From Magicicada septendecula (lineage: Eukaryota; Arthropoda; Insecta; Hemiptera; Cicadidae): a DNA stretch of 64,000 nt. The stretch spans positions 438,654,958 to 438,718,957 of the forward strand of contig CM068372.1 in NCBI GenBank assembly GCA_034769895.1. Reading direction: 5' to 3'. Of the stretch, positions 11,215 through 21,769 are shown in pieces (positions within the stretch are counted from its first letter, which is position 1; each line of letters begins with the position of its first letter). The notes below the pieces were generated by a model. The model was not told the origin of the DNA, searched no databases, and saw only the letters and a list, made by a program, of their open reading frames with translations. A program made the position numbers and the translations under genes.

Positions 11215-11645
11215 ATTTTAGAAATATTGGAAAGACGAATTATTAGGAAAATTTTAGGCCCACGAAAAACTTCAGAAGTTTGGAAATTAAGAAGTAATGA
11301 TGACATATATCAAAGTATAGAAAATATAACAGTAACAGTGAGAAAAAGAACGCTAGTATTTTTTGGACATTTATATAAAATGGACGACAACAGGTTAACA
11401 AAACACATCTTCAATATCTGTGGGGAAAGAAGACAACATCAAGTTGGATTAAAGAAGTCAAAAAGTATTTAGAAGAAAAAATAATATAAACGCAGAAGAA
11501 GCAATTGAAAGAGAAGTTTTTCGGGCAAAAGTGTTAAAAATTGAAGGAGTGCAGGGTAGGAGAGAGAAAAACGCAGGTTCAAAGTGGACTGAAGACAGGC
11601 AGAAGAGACGTACTGAAAACAGTGAAACAATATTGAAAGTATATT
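11215..11645 (+). pseudogene. LINE C-terminal remnant
   Basis: Encodes LERRIIRKILGPRKTSE, then LVFFGHLYKMDDNRLTKHI, and after a frameshift near 11460 WIKEVKKYLEEK, then INAEEAIEREVFRAKVL and AGSKWTEDRQKR. This order is that of the tail of a non-LTR retrotransposon reverse-transcriptase protein. No catalytic domain remains. Confidence 0.75.
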
Positions 11646-11649
11646 AGAG

Positions 11650-12635
11650 TGAAAGAATATTGGAGAGAAAGAAAAGAACAAGGAATAAAGAATTGAAATT
11701 GGCATGTGGTCCTCAGATGGCCGATACAAATAGAAAGAAAAAAATGTAAGTACTGGGTTTGCTGGCGTTTAATTAGTTATGCCATTGTTGAAAAAAGATA
11801 AACATGTAATCATGGCAACAATATGTATCACTTATAAGGAAACAAATGATGTAATGGGAAATTGTTATTAGATAAACGTTTCCAAATCGCTCACTTCTCA
11901 GACATGCACACACAGACACAGATTACCGGTATCACGTAGGCATTAATCGACCTATAACGACTGTAAGCTATCTGCTGCATAGGACACGTGACGTGTAAAT
12001 AGTTAATAAACCGAAATTCGGAGTAGTAAACGTGATCCCGTTGTAATTACCGCTACAACACTACTCCGGCATTGAATTGTTTTGATAGAATGAATATTAC
12101 TGTTCTACAGTGACGTTAGTCTGTGTAATTAATTTGAGGTTAATCAGTATAATGGTGTGATTCAGCTGGGATTTCAGCAGGTAAACAGTTGTAGCATAGC
12201 GCTCTCGCGGGCTTGAATCCAAAGCAACCGCAAGCCTAGTGATCGAAATACTGGTGTCTTTTCTTTTAGTAACCGTTAGCGATACATTAGAATTTACAAC
12301 AGATAAATTAATGTGATTTTGGTAAGAAATAGTGAACAGCTGATCACTTATAATAAATCTCCGTGTTTTCTTAGTGCTGTCTTCTCCGTGATATGTATTC
12401 CAGTTTGTCACGAACATCCTGGCTGTGGACTAGTTATGCAATTTTCATACACTAGAGTCTAATTTTTATGAACATGCTTATTCGGGGCTCACTTATTGTA
12501 ACCTCATAGACGTCAGTCTATTCTACAAAAACCCCTTTGTTTAGATATCCCGATTCTTTTAAAACCAATTTCTGAAGTCACTTGGTTTACAGCCTGTTTC
12601 CTACCCTCCATTCAGAATTTTTGCCATCAACGTTT
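11650..12635. other. No recognisable gene
   Basis: No coding similarity is recognised. The minus-strand open frame at 12097-12417 (106 codons) carries no motif I know. Confidence 0.45.
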
Positions 12636-12639
12636 GCTT

Positions 12640-13392
12640 CCAGAGAAAAGGCGGGAGTATAACGAGGAAACGCATATCGCTTTTGTTGATCTGGAAAAAG
12701 CATTTGGTAATGTAGACAGTCAAAAGTTATAGAATATTATGGATAGAAGAGAATATCCACAGCACTTAATAAATTCAGTTAGGATCCTTTACAAAAGTAC
12801 ATCTGTAGTTTTGGATCCGAATGGTAGGCTCTCAGGTGACATTCCAGTAAATAAGGAAGTTAGGCAGGGACAACGCTGTTTAACATGTTCAAATATCTCG
12901 GCTGTACAGTAAGCTATGAATCTGAATACGATATAAAAGAGAAGTTAGGAATAATTGTGGTACAATTCATAGAAATCTTAGAAATAAAACAAGACACAGC
13001 ACAAGAATTAAATTGTATAAGACAATTGCAATATCCATATTGACATACGCGAGAGAGGTGTGCGTCATGACAAAAAAACTGAATGTGGAAAAAGGAATTC
13101 AGAATGCTGAAATGTAGTTTCTTCAAAATACTTTAAATTGTACAGTGACAGATAGAATAAGGAATGCTGATATCAGTGCAGAACTTGAAGTAAATAACAT
13201 ACACGAAATTATTTCTATTTAAAGAAGACAATGCTGGATCATCTGAAAAGGATGACGGAGGATCGATTGCCGAAAGCGGTCCTGAACTATAAAGCCACTG
13301 ACAGAAGAGACGTGGGTCGTCCGAGGATGAGATGGGTGCCAGAACAGGTTTATATAACCTAATCCTTGAAGAGAAGAAGAAGAAGAAGAACT
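12640..13392 (+). pseudogene. LINE reverse-transcriptase remnant with internal deletion
   Basis: Begins within the reverse-transcriptase palm (HIAFVDLEKAFGNVDSQKL, the first catalytic aspartate block), continues to NKEVRQGQ, then jumps to MFKYLGCTVS. The segment with the (F/Y)ADD active site is deleted at about 12875. The C-terminal part (LYKTIAISILTYAREV, then RRDVGRPRMRW) follows with stops. It ends in a GAAGAA tail, like the copy ending at 62715. Confidence 0.75.
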
Positions 13393-13394
13393 AT

Positions 13395-14197
13395 TGCTTC
13401 CAGACTAATGTCAGGTAACAATTACACCCAATTAAGCACAGCGTTGATTGATATACATTTCTTACTGATGAGGCTTTTCCGGTATCTGTAACTATGCTCT
13501 GTGCAATCTGTCTTCTGTTGTGACATTTGTGAAGATAGAACAAGCGAGGCTTTGATGTTCTTCGAACTATACTTTTATTTTTTGTACCACTTGTGGAGGA
13601 TGTGACCTAAAAGACTAGTATTATCCAATCGTAATGTTATTGTCATTACAAATTGATGTTATTTACGCAGTCATGTCTCGTTAAAATGTTTTTCTTACAC
13701 TTTGTTGTTGTTGTTGCGATCCATGTTGCTAACACCTTGACAATTAACAGGCACATCGTTCTTTCTTGAACTCTTCCCAGGAATTCCTCTTTCATAATTT
13801 TGTAACTCTTATTTATTAACTCCCTTCCCTTACCTTTCGTCTTTTCCACCGATTTGTCATTTACATGTTGACTGCTAGTAAGAAGGGATAGGTGTTTTGG
13901 GTCCAAGATTTCCACATATGTAAAAACAAAATTGCTGGTACGTGGGTTCCCATGTCCATGTTCATGTCAGCGTGTTCACTTCCCATTACACGCTGATGAA
14001 AGATTCCATTTTTTAAATTATTTATTCTACTAATGTTACTTTCCATAGTTGAGCATATAAAGTGTTCTAACACATGTGTTTGATCTTCAGTTACGGACAC
14101 TTGACAATTCCTTTCTTCTGGAATTGCTTACAGTCTTACACTCATTCGTTTTTAAGGGTAAAAAAAAAACGTTGAGCGGTTTTCAATGTGTGTATGT

Positions 14198-14199
<2 letters not shown>
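13395..14199. other. No recognisable gene
   Basis: No gene, RNA or named repeat is seen. Open stretches on the minus strand at 13646-14100 lack known motifs. Confidence 0.45.

Positions 14200-14200
<1 letters not shown>

Positions 14201-14289
<89 letters not shown>
14201..14289. repeat. (AG)n microsatellite
   Basis: Uninterrupted AG dinucleotide array of about 89 bp, directly before an LTR fragment. Confidence 0.97.
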
Positions 14290-14293
<4 letters not shown>

Positions 14294-14295
14294 AT

Positions 14296-14475
14296 TGTGA
14301 CGACGGAACGTTCTGGAATAATTTGGAGTGTCGATCTAGACGTTTCCCGGCTAACCGAGCAGGTGCATGTCTCTGTCAAGGCCCCACTAAAGTACTCTCT
14401 AGAGTTTTCGAGTGCTTGTTTACGCATATTAAAGAACATTAGTATGGAACCCTGCAGGATATATATATTCTAACG
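14296..14475 (+). mobile_element. LTR 5' half (U3 region)
   Basis: Starts TGTGACGACGGAACG and matches, in opposite orientation, the right part of the solo LTR at 23730-24193: the CTAACCGAGCAGGTGC and GTCTCTGTCAAGGCC blocks are shared. A three-unit heat-shock-element motif GAACGTTCTGGAA lies at 14306-14318. The similarity stops near the TATA-rich point at 14461-14470; the complementary half is at 16097-16344. Confidence 0.7.
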
Positions 14476-16060
14476 GCCTTTTTATCTAACACACTGATAT
14501 TATATATTTAATGATAGGTAAAATGTTACTTACCCGTGACTTTTACTTTACCTGGGCGCCAGAACAAATCCCAGATACAAATGACACGGATTCAACTTAG
14601 CACAGAGCATAGAGACACAATCTCAAGATTCGTTCAGTGAATCGAAGGGGAATCAAGGATTCAAGGGGAATCGTTACAAATAACACTTTAAAATTTGCTT
14701 GAGTTTGTTTAATTAACGATTAAATGTTATTTTATTAATGTTCTTTCAAAGCTAAGTTAAGGACTTATTGCTAACCTAACTCTTATTATTAATGAGTGTG
14801 CGTGAAAAGTGAAGATTAAAACGTCCAAACGACCAATTGTTCTTATCTGGTTTAATTAAGAAAATTTATATCTCCCAAACCAGTGCTAAAGAACAGGTCT
14901 GCAATAATTTGCACGTTCAATACTACACCTCACTCTCCATTCAACACTCCTATATTACGTTATTACTAATCTTAATGTTTAAATACAATTTATGAATTTA
15001 CTTATTGTCTTTTAAAAAATTGTTTATTGCTTTTTATTATTTACTTTGTTTCTTAATTTCATTGATCAATGAATCTATTTCTTACTGATTGATGCGTCGA
15101 TCGTAGATAGAAATCCGTAGTGATCCTCCTTTTGATGGTTCGGCACAGAAGAAATGATGTTGACCAAAACGTTGACCGATGATACTGGGCAATTACAGAT
15201 GCTGTAGCTCTCTGTTGCACAGGTCTCTTCACAAATAAATTAATTATTAATTAATTAATACATTTTTTAATTAATTAATGCGTTGTTACACAGCGAGAAT
15301 TGTTATCGAACTTTACTAGTTCCTCTGCAACTGCGGACTATTTCCCGAACGGTTTATTTAAATAAGACTTTGCGTGGTTTGTGAAATTTAGCACGTATTT
15401 AACACACGTCTTGCTCATTTAAGATTCGAACGAAGAGTGTCGATTCCCCAAGTCTGAGTTGGCGTCTCTTCTGAATACAGCTTTGTGATTGGTTGTTCCA
15501 AATAAATCATGCGTTTTCCATTTGAAACAATATCGAACAAGTCGACCAAACGCCCCTTAACAGGTTTGAGATGGTAGAGAATTACTGGGTAATTTCATAC
15601 TTCCTCTGTTTGCAAATCGTTTGATTATGGGTATTTGCAAACGTGATTTCACAGATCTGACCACAGAATATTATTGTTTAGATCTTTCTCTGTAAGTGTG
15701 TGAAAACACCTAATTCGTACCTAGCCTAATTCTCTAGTTATTTCTCTTGGCGTTCTTCTTCTGTATAACTTCTATAACTGTTAATTATATTGGTTGATGT
15801 TTTGGCTACTTATAGAGCTTTAATTGCTGAACACAAAGCAGGTTTCAGAATTGCTGTATATTTATTAGTTCTGAAGATATTGCAGTTTTAACTAATAAAA
15901 ATAATTGAATAAAAATTCATTCTGCGCTGGCAACATTCGTAACAGTGGCGATGTTAGACAGAGATAGCTGTGATTATACCCTCTCTCTCTTGCTTACGCC
16001 TCTATACTCGCACAGTATGACACTTTCATATAACGATCTGATGGGTCGGCTTTATGAATC
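14476..16060. other. Sequence separating two LTR halves
   Basis: About 1.6 kb with no recognised coding. On the minus strand TGGCGCCCAGGTAAAG (about 14553-14568) resembles a retrotransposon primer-binding site, so part of this block may be a different LTR element. I cannot define its LTRs. It may be an insertion in the TATA region of the flanking LTR. Confidence 0.35.
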
Positions 16061-16062
16061 GT

Positions 16063-16096
<34 letters not shown>
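16063..16096. repeat. (TA)n microsatellite in LTR TATA region
   Basis: An uninterrupted TA array at the place where the other LTR copies have their TATA box, suggesting expansion of the promoter TATA sequence. Confidence 0.85.
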
Positions 16097-16100
<4 letters not shown>

Positions 16101-16344
16101 GCATCAGCTGCCGCTTAAAAGTCAGTTTACGTTGGACGACTTATTCAAGTACGATTTGAAGTGTTGTGGCTAAGTGTTTACTGTGTTATAATTAGTGTGG
16201 AACTCTATTACTTGACATTATTATTGCGTGTGGACAAATTTAAGTTGAATTATTGTACGAGTTGATTACGATTTGTTATTTGTGATTAATTAATTAAATC
16301 ACTTTCCACTGTACCGTACGACGATCAGTGAGACTATCGTAATA
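16097..16344 (+). mobile_element. LTR 3' half (R-U5 region)
   Basis: Carries, in plus orientation, the blocks CATCAGCTGCCGCTTA, GTGTGGACAAATTTAAGTTG and TTTCCACTGTACC, and the end CGACGATCAGTGAGAC. These are the complements of blocks in the solo LTRs at 23730-24193 and 39856-40312. It ends ATCGTAATA where the other copies have GTAACA. Confidence 0.65.
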
Positions 16345-16614
16345 ATATAAACTGGTAATGGGTAATATTAGAAAACTACTAACACTCAACTGAGAGAACA
16401 GATACTTATGAAAGATACAGGGTGGTAATAATTCAACGTATAATTGAAAATAAACAATAAAGAAGAAGAATAAGATGAAGGCGGGGAAGAAGATGAGAAC
16501 GAGGAATAATTAGAGGAATAAAAGACGAGTATTATTTACTTGAAGCACAGTAAGATAAAGACCGTTCAAGACCGCAGGTGAAGTGTATCTTTCAAAATAT
16601 AAAAATAATTCAAA

Positions 16615-16765
16615 TTATTGTACATCATCCTCATCATCGTCTGCAAGGATTAAAGCAAGGATGGTTTGTTCCGGTCTCAAACAGGCAAAGTCTAGAGCTG
16701 GTCACTCTAGCGCTTCCTCGGACGGTCCCACACCTCTCCATCCCTTCGGCTTATAGTTCCATAGT
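16615..16765 (-). pseudogene. LINE 3' end with ATG/ATC tail
   Basis: Antisense copy of the LINE terminus also seen at 17585-17722 (minus) and 35340-35485 (plus). Shared blocks are GAGCTGGTCACTC and GCTTCCTCGGACGG. The tail is a CATCATCC-type triplet run. Only the final codons and 3' UTR remain. Confidence 0.6.
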
Positions 16766-16962
16766 ACTGTAAATTATAAACAGGTCACAATGATTGATTG
16801 TTTCTCGCGTGTAAACTGGTAAAAACGCGGAGCGTGCGGAGAAAGTCACTGAAAATTTCATCAAAATGTAGGCCTACACATTAAATAAAATGTAAGTTAT
16901 AATCATTTCGTAATGATAACATCGATAAGTTTATCGGACTGGGGGAAATACGATGATTACAT

Positions 16963-16965
<3 letters not shown>

Positions 16966-17029
<64 letters not shown>

Positions 17030-17049
17030 ATCTTCCTCCTCCTCCTCCT
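16966..17049. repeat. (CT)n then (CTC)n microsatellite
   Basis: A CT array of nearly 60 bp followed by CTAT and CTCCTC runs. Confidence 0.95.
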
Positions 17050-17584
17050 CGTCTCTCTGTATTACGGCTCTATGCCGTCGGCACGGAGCACGGTAAGTAC
17101 CAATTACATGACGCCTAGAAAACAATTTAAAATTTAATTCCAAAAGTTAAAACGAGTTTCAAATCAATTACAAAGTTTATACAGCTCTCTGGTAGTTGTT
17201 GATTGTGTTTATACAGTTGTTACGTATAACGAGAGACGTACACGACAGAATCGGTGCTAACAAAATTTCCTTCGACGTCGTCATCATAGTCGACCGTTAT
17301 TTACGTCGCATGTAAGTAATGTCCGTGTCAACTCCAGTATCTTCTGATGATAAAAGACTATCGCCCTGGTCTGGATTCAGTTCCTTCCATCGCTTTCTTA
17401 GTCTTACAGCACTCGTAATCTTCTAACTGCGGACTCGTAATTACGAGATCCTATGTCCCGGGATTATATGTAGATACTCTGTATGTTCATTGGTTTCGTC
17501 GTGAGTAGTAAACGCGTCAAGCTCAATTGGAATATGTTTATGCCACTGCCTGTTTACTCTTGATCCTCGATTCTCAATCGTGTG

Positions 17585-17722
17585 TCATTGTCATCATCTT
17601 CAGCAAAGGTTAGACCACTTGGTTTGCTCCGGTACCAAGCGAATAGACTAGAGCCGGTCACTCCAACGCTTCGTCGGACACTCTATACCTCTCCCTTCTT
17701 TCGGCGTATTATTCCATAGTTG
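17585..17722 (-). pseudogene. LINE 3' end, second copy of the ATG/ATC-tailed family
   Basis: Contains AGAGCCGGTCACTCCAACG, matching the copies at 16615 and 35340. Read on the minus strand it is the GRRGV(G)RPRKRW-type end of a reverse-transcriptase protein. Severely truncated. Confidence 0.6.
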
Positions 17723-17724
17723 TT

Positions 17725-18083
17725 TGCGACAGTTTAGTAACTAATATGTCCCGTGAATATGTTACTAGCATATCGCTGTATAAGACGATGGTGGGGCTGC
17801 CAGCTATGGGCTTAACGTCTAACCAAATTTTCTGTCTGGGTTGTCTCCCACATGCTATCATTCCTTGTAGGTATTTCATTCAGCTGTTTGTTTATTCTGC
17901 CATGATACACTCTTCAAACATTTTGCTGTTCACGTAAATAAACTTTAAACGCTTCTTCATTTTCTGGTTTTATATCTTCTAATTGGCTTCCACTTTGCAT
18001 AAAGCCTTATTTTTATACCACTAGGTAATGATCAGAGTTAACATCATATTGTCTGTACACTCTTGTGTCAACAGTTTGTTTTG
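17725..18083. other. No recognisable gene
   Basis: No gene recognised up to the left end of the 18087 element. Confidence 0.45.
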
Positions 18084-18086
18084 ATA

Positions 18087-20443
18087 ACACTGGTCTACAA
18101 AAAAAAATAAAGTTGTCTCTTTCCTTTACAAAAATAGGCAATCCTAACCAAATTGGGGTCGAGGAACACGAATATGACACCAGAAAAATTTTCTTAGCTC
18201 TTCGTTCAGAGTTATTTATATGTATATATATGTATGTACGGACTCTTCCCTTCAGACTCTTACCTATTTAACTATTCACTGTAGCGTTTCTGTTTTTTTG
18301 GTTTTCGTTTGTAGTCTACTTCTGGGGCATCTCTCATGACATTCGAACAATAGTCTGCAAGCATAGACGAGCTCCACTTGCCCTGATACCTTCTTTCCAT
18401 CGCCGAAATGTCTTGACGGAAGCGCTCTCCGTGTTCGTCACTCAAAGCGCCACAATTGCTTGGAAAGAATTCGAGATGAGAGTGCAGAAAGTGGATCTTC
18501 AGCGACATATTACAACCTAACTCTTGGTATGTTCTCAGAAGTTCATTAACAGCTAGATTGTAATTTTCAGCTCTTCGGTTTCCCAGAAAATTGTGAACAA
18601 CAGTTTTGAAGGCTTCCCAAGCTGCTTTCTCATTCCCTTCAATGACCCTATTAAAGGTTTCGTCCTTAAACAGTTCTCGAATTTGTGGGCCAACGAAGAT
18701 TCCCTCTTTGATCTTAGCATCACTGAGATGTGGGAATTTTGTCTTTAAATACATGAAAGCTTCTCCTTCTTGATTCATCTTTTTCACTAAATTCTTCATG
18801 AGCCCTAGCTTTATGTGCAAAGGTGGCAATAAGATTTTATCACGGGCAACTAAAGGAGTGTACTTGATATTCTGTTTTCCAGGCTCCATCATTTTCCTTT
18901 CAGGCCAGATATTTCTTATGTAGTGTGATGTCCTGTCACGACTGTCCCACTCACAGAGAAAGCAGCAGTACTTGGTATATCCTAACTGCATTCCAAGTAT
19001 GATGCCAATAACCTTCAGATCGCCACATATCTGCCATTGATGGACTTCATCATTAATTTTTTCAAGGAGCAATTTAACATTTTCATAGCTCTCCTTCGTG
19101 TGTACAGCGTGACCTACAGGAACAGACGGCAGTGCATTTCCATTGTGAAGCAAAACAGCTTTCAAGCTTAACTTAGAGGAGTCTATGAAAAGTCTCCAGT
19201 CTTGTGGATTATGCTCCACTCTCAAAGATGCCATCAGACCATTTACATCAGAGCAGGCAACAAGGTTGTTTTCCACTTCAAAGAATGGAGTTAAATCTCT
19301 ATCTCGGTATCTATATACAGACACTTTCACATTTTTCTCCAGGAGATTCCAGTGCTGAACCTGGAGCCAAGAAGTTCGGCCATGCTTTTTGGTAAGTCCA
19401 GATCACGAATTAAATCATTAAGTTCTTCTTGAGAAATTTTATGTGGCTTACTGGGCGAGGTCAATTCTGGTGTATAATCTGGATCATGCTGTAAAGAGTC
19501 AGGCTGTTGTTTGCATTCACCCTCCATGTCTTCATCGGACTCTAGAACATAGGCCTAATGTTCCGGTGGGATAGGAACAGGCAGACCATCTCCGTGTGGT
19601 ACTGGTCGTGTAGCTGATGTCGTAGTTGGATATATGATGGTCCGCTTTTTCTTTCTCGATATTCCATGTTTAAGAGGAGGCACCATGCAGAAATAACAGT
19701 CACTGACATGATTTGAAGGTTCTCGCCATGTCATGGGAACGGCGAAAGGCATTGACCGCACTGTTTTGTTTAACCAACCACGGAGATTTACTGCACATGT
19801 ATTACAGCAAATTTGTGGTGCCCAAGGTTTTTCCTCATCTATTTTACAGTCGAAGTAATGGTAATATGCTGTCTTTATTAATGGAGTCAATTTACGTTTC
19901 TGAGATGCAAAAGTCACTTCACCGCACACATAGCAAAAATTACTCACACTATTAACACATTTACGAGGCATATTCAAGTCGAATTAATCTGAAATATAAA
20001 CCAAATAACAAATTAGGTTAAGAAAATGTAGGTTATGAATATGTCTTTTGTACCCATGAAAATAAATGAAGGTTTGTGCTTGTTATGTACATTTCATATT
20101 TACCTCTGAAAACTGAATGTTCTTAGAACTTCAGATATAGCAATTCACTGAGAAATAAGAGCAGATAGGTTTCCCTAAGCACAACAAACGACGTTTATGT
20201 AAACAAAATGGCTTCTCTAGGAACAAAATATAGTTTACTCAGCGTTGCCAACCTGTATTTGTAACAAAATTAAAAATTACCAACTTTATAATATTTCCCT
20301 CTGTCATAAAAATTCATAAAATGAAATCCTGTATTTCATGAGAGCTAACTAAACGTTTTAAACATCATATTCTTTATTTCACATCAAAATGAATAGGAAT
20401 TAACTATGTTTGACTCGGAAAGATTTTGAGTGTAGACCAGTGT
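18087..20443 (-). mobile_element. DNA transposon with 13-bp terminal inverted repeats, unnamed family
   Basis: Both ends are the same perfect 13-bp inverted repeat: ACACTGGTCTACA at 18087-18099 and its complement at 20431-20443. ATA occurs directly outside each end (18084-18086, 20444-20446), a possible 3-bp target duplication, although this could be chance in AT-rich DNA. The 2357-bp body contains a single gene-sized reading frame on the minus strand. About 180 bp (left) and 460 bp (right) of AT-rich non-coding sequence separate the frame from the termini. Size, single gene and terminal repeats fit a cut-and-paste transposon. I cannot assign it to a named superfamily. Confidence 0.75.
18272..19977 (-). 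pseudogene. Transposase-like protein of an arthropod multi-copy family, two lesions
   Basis: I recognise the protein as a family found in many copies in arthropod genomes and usually left uncharacterised. It reads from the ATG at 19977 to the stop at 18272, about 568 codons. Domains: an N-terminal cysteine-rich region (FCYVCGEV near residue 14, ICCNTC near residue 57, CYFC near residue 95) like a zinc-binding DNA-recognition module; a basic linker (SRKKKR); and a C-terminal block of about 350 residues. Numbered from the internal Met at 19330, that block has LFIDSSK (Asp50), CGDLK (Asp104), CFLCEW (Cys123/Cys126), LPPLHIKLG and SDEHGERFRQD (Glu299/Glu302). Asp50, Asp104 and a late Glu could be a DDE triad in an RNase H-like fold; this is inference. 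Lesions: an in-frame TAG at 19555-19557 within a TAGGCC segment, and a one-base frameshift near 19365-19375 that splits LLGSR from HWNLLEKNVKV. Conservation elsewhere is good, so the damage is recent. Confidence 0.8.
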
Positions 20444-20698
20444 ATAATTTATTTCTTATAAGAGAACAAAGTCGTCTTCCAGACTAGCTGTATTTGTGAC
20501 AATCGTTCTTGCGGAAAAGTTATTTTCAGCTCATTAAATGCTGCTCAACAAATTCTCTTAAAATTTCGCCATTAGCATTCATAGTTTCTTTTCAATATAT
20601 GTACCTATCCTATTTTAAATAGAAACTTTACCTACTATTGTATTAAACGTAGGTAAAGTAGCGGGCTGTTTGGCCGTGGACCATGGTTTACAGACCAA

Positions 20699-20739
20699 CC
20701 AAACGTTTCAACAGCACCACTGGCTGCCATCTTCAGTGG
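20699..20739 (-). ncRNA. Hammerhead ribozyme candidate, intact core
   Basis: Minus strand: stem I CCA pairs with TGG, box CTGAAGA, an extra T, stem II GGCAGC/GCTGTT (with G-U pairs), GAA, palindromic stem III ACGT, T at the cleavage position. All required boxes are present (the fifth base of the first box is variable in known hammerheads). Confidence 0.7.
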
Positions 20740-20887
20740 AATTCGAGGAACCGAATCTATCTGAACGAGGGTTGTTAAAGGTTGTTAACCTTCACCACAG
20801 TACTTGGGCCTGACGTTAACGGGTCAACCTTCACCACAGTACTGTGGGCCTGATGCTTAACAACCCTCGTTTAGGTAGACTATTATT

Positions 20888-20928
20888 CCACTGGTAGTGG
20901 CAGCCAGTGGTGCTGTTGAAACGTTTGG
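20888..20928 (+). ncRNA. Inactivated hammerhead copy
   Basis: Plus-strand partner of the previous ribozyme. Stem I, stem II, GAA and stem III are kept, but the first box reads CTGGTAG instead of CTGAAGA, which should abolish cleavage. Confidence 0.6.
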
Positions 20929-21293
20929 TTGGTCTGTAAACCATGGTCCACGGCCAAACAGCCCGGTACACACTGTTAATACAACTGACACCGGCCGTGA
21001 AAGCCTTACAACGATTTTACCTACTATCTTATTCATATCATCTGTTAACAGAATTCATGGTTTTTCTTTCCATCCATTAATGTCTGTATTTCGTGATAAA
21101 AGTCCTCAATTGTTTCGTTTTTGCGTTCTTCAGGAGCGTCACTAATACTATCAGCTGGCCACAATCATACTTTTATTTTCATATACATATTGTGTTGTGG
21201 TCTCCAAGTTGCATATAACTAACTATATTTAATATTACCTTGTGTATCCAGGTACACTGGTGCTCCTCCTTGCAACTTCAATGTCTCTTTAAA

Positions 21294-21333
21294 AACTACG
21301 CGTTTCGGGACTCATGGTCCCATCATCAGGTTG
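21294..21333 (-). ncRNA. Hammerhead ribozyme candidate
   Basis: Minus strand, same sequence as the plus copy at 21611-21652: stem I AAC/GTT, CTGATGA, extra T, stem II GGGAC/GTCCC with a CATGA loop, GAA, palindromic ACGCGT, A at the cleavage site. Confidence 0.75.
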
Positions 21334-21610
21334 ATAAAAAACAAGAATCACTCACATGGAGTACGTCAACTTAATAAGAAATAAATAAAAAGTTTCACTC
21401 GCACATACCGCGTGTATACAATTACACAACTACACGATGCGCATCGTATCGGAACTTGCAAGCGATACGATGGTTCGGAAGTACGGACCGTTCCGATACG
21501 ATGCGCATCGTGTAGTTGTGTAATTGTATACACGCGGTATGTGCGAGTGAAACTTTTTATTTATTTCTTATTAAGTTGACGTACTCCATGTGAGTGGTTC
21601 TTGTTTTTTA

Positions 21611-21652
21611 TCAACCTGATGATGGGACCATGAGTCCCGAAACGCGTAGTTT
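21611..21652 (+). ncRNA. Hammerhead ribozyme candidate
   Basis: CTGATGA at 21616-21622, unpaired T 21623, stem II GGGAC/GTCCC, GAA at 21639-21641, palindromic stem III ACGCGT at 21642-21647, A at 21648 as cleavage base, stem I AAC with GTT. Every conserved box is intact; stem I is short. Confidence 0.78.
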
Positions 21653-21769
21653 TTAAAGAAACATTGAAGTTGCAAGGAGGAGCACCAGTGTACCTGGAAA
21701 CACAAGGTAATATTAAATATAGTTTATTTTCATATATATTATTTTCTCGTCTTCACAGCGACATTCTTG

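Larger units (their letters stand above)
20639..21015. mobile_element. PLE-type inverted-repeat element with 12-bp target duplication
   Basis: About 377 bp flanked by the perfect 12-bp direct repeat TTTACCTACTAT (20627-20638 and 21016-21027). Inside, arms of roughly 80 bp run in opposite orientation, each ending in GGGCTGTTTGGCCGTGG or its complement. The right end carries CCGGCCGTGAAAGCC as in the elements at 1921 and 55741. Each arm holds a hammerhead position. Confidence 0.8.
21186..21722. mobile_element. Long palindromic PLE-type element with two hammerheads
   Basis: Arms of about 230 bp (21221-21450 and 21491-21724) are almost perfect inverted copies around a spacer of about 40 bp. The unit is flanked by the 14-bp direct repeat TTTATTTTCATATA (21172-21185 and 21723-21736), a target duplication. 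Each arm contains an intact hammerhead core, one per strand. A transcript would fold into one long hairpin. Confidence 0.8.

Noticed and set aside
14152-14473. Open frames with long Arg-Glu or Ser-Leu runs
   Set aside because: Translation of the AG array in both directions; the rest overlaps an LTR.
15130-15190. Possible hammerhead (CAGAAGA then CCAAAACGTTGACC)
   Set aside because: The first box lacks the required T and GAA is replaced by AAA; stem II barely pairs.
17590-17615. ATCTTCAGC as an antisense CTGAAGA box
   Set aside because: No GAA/TTC partner at hammerhead spacing; it lies in a LINE 3' end.
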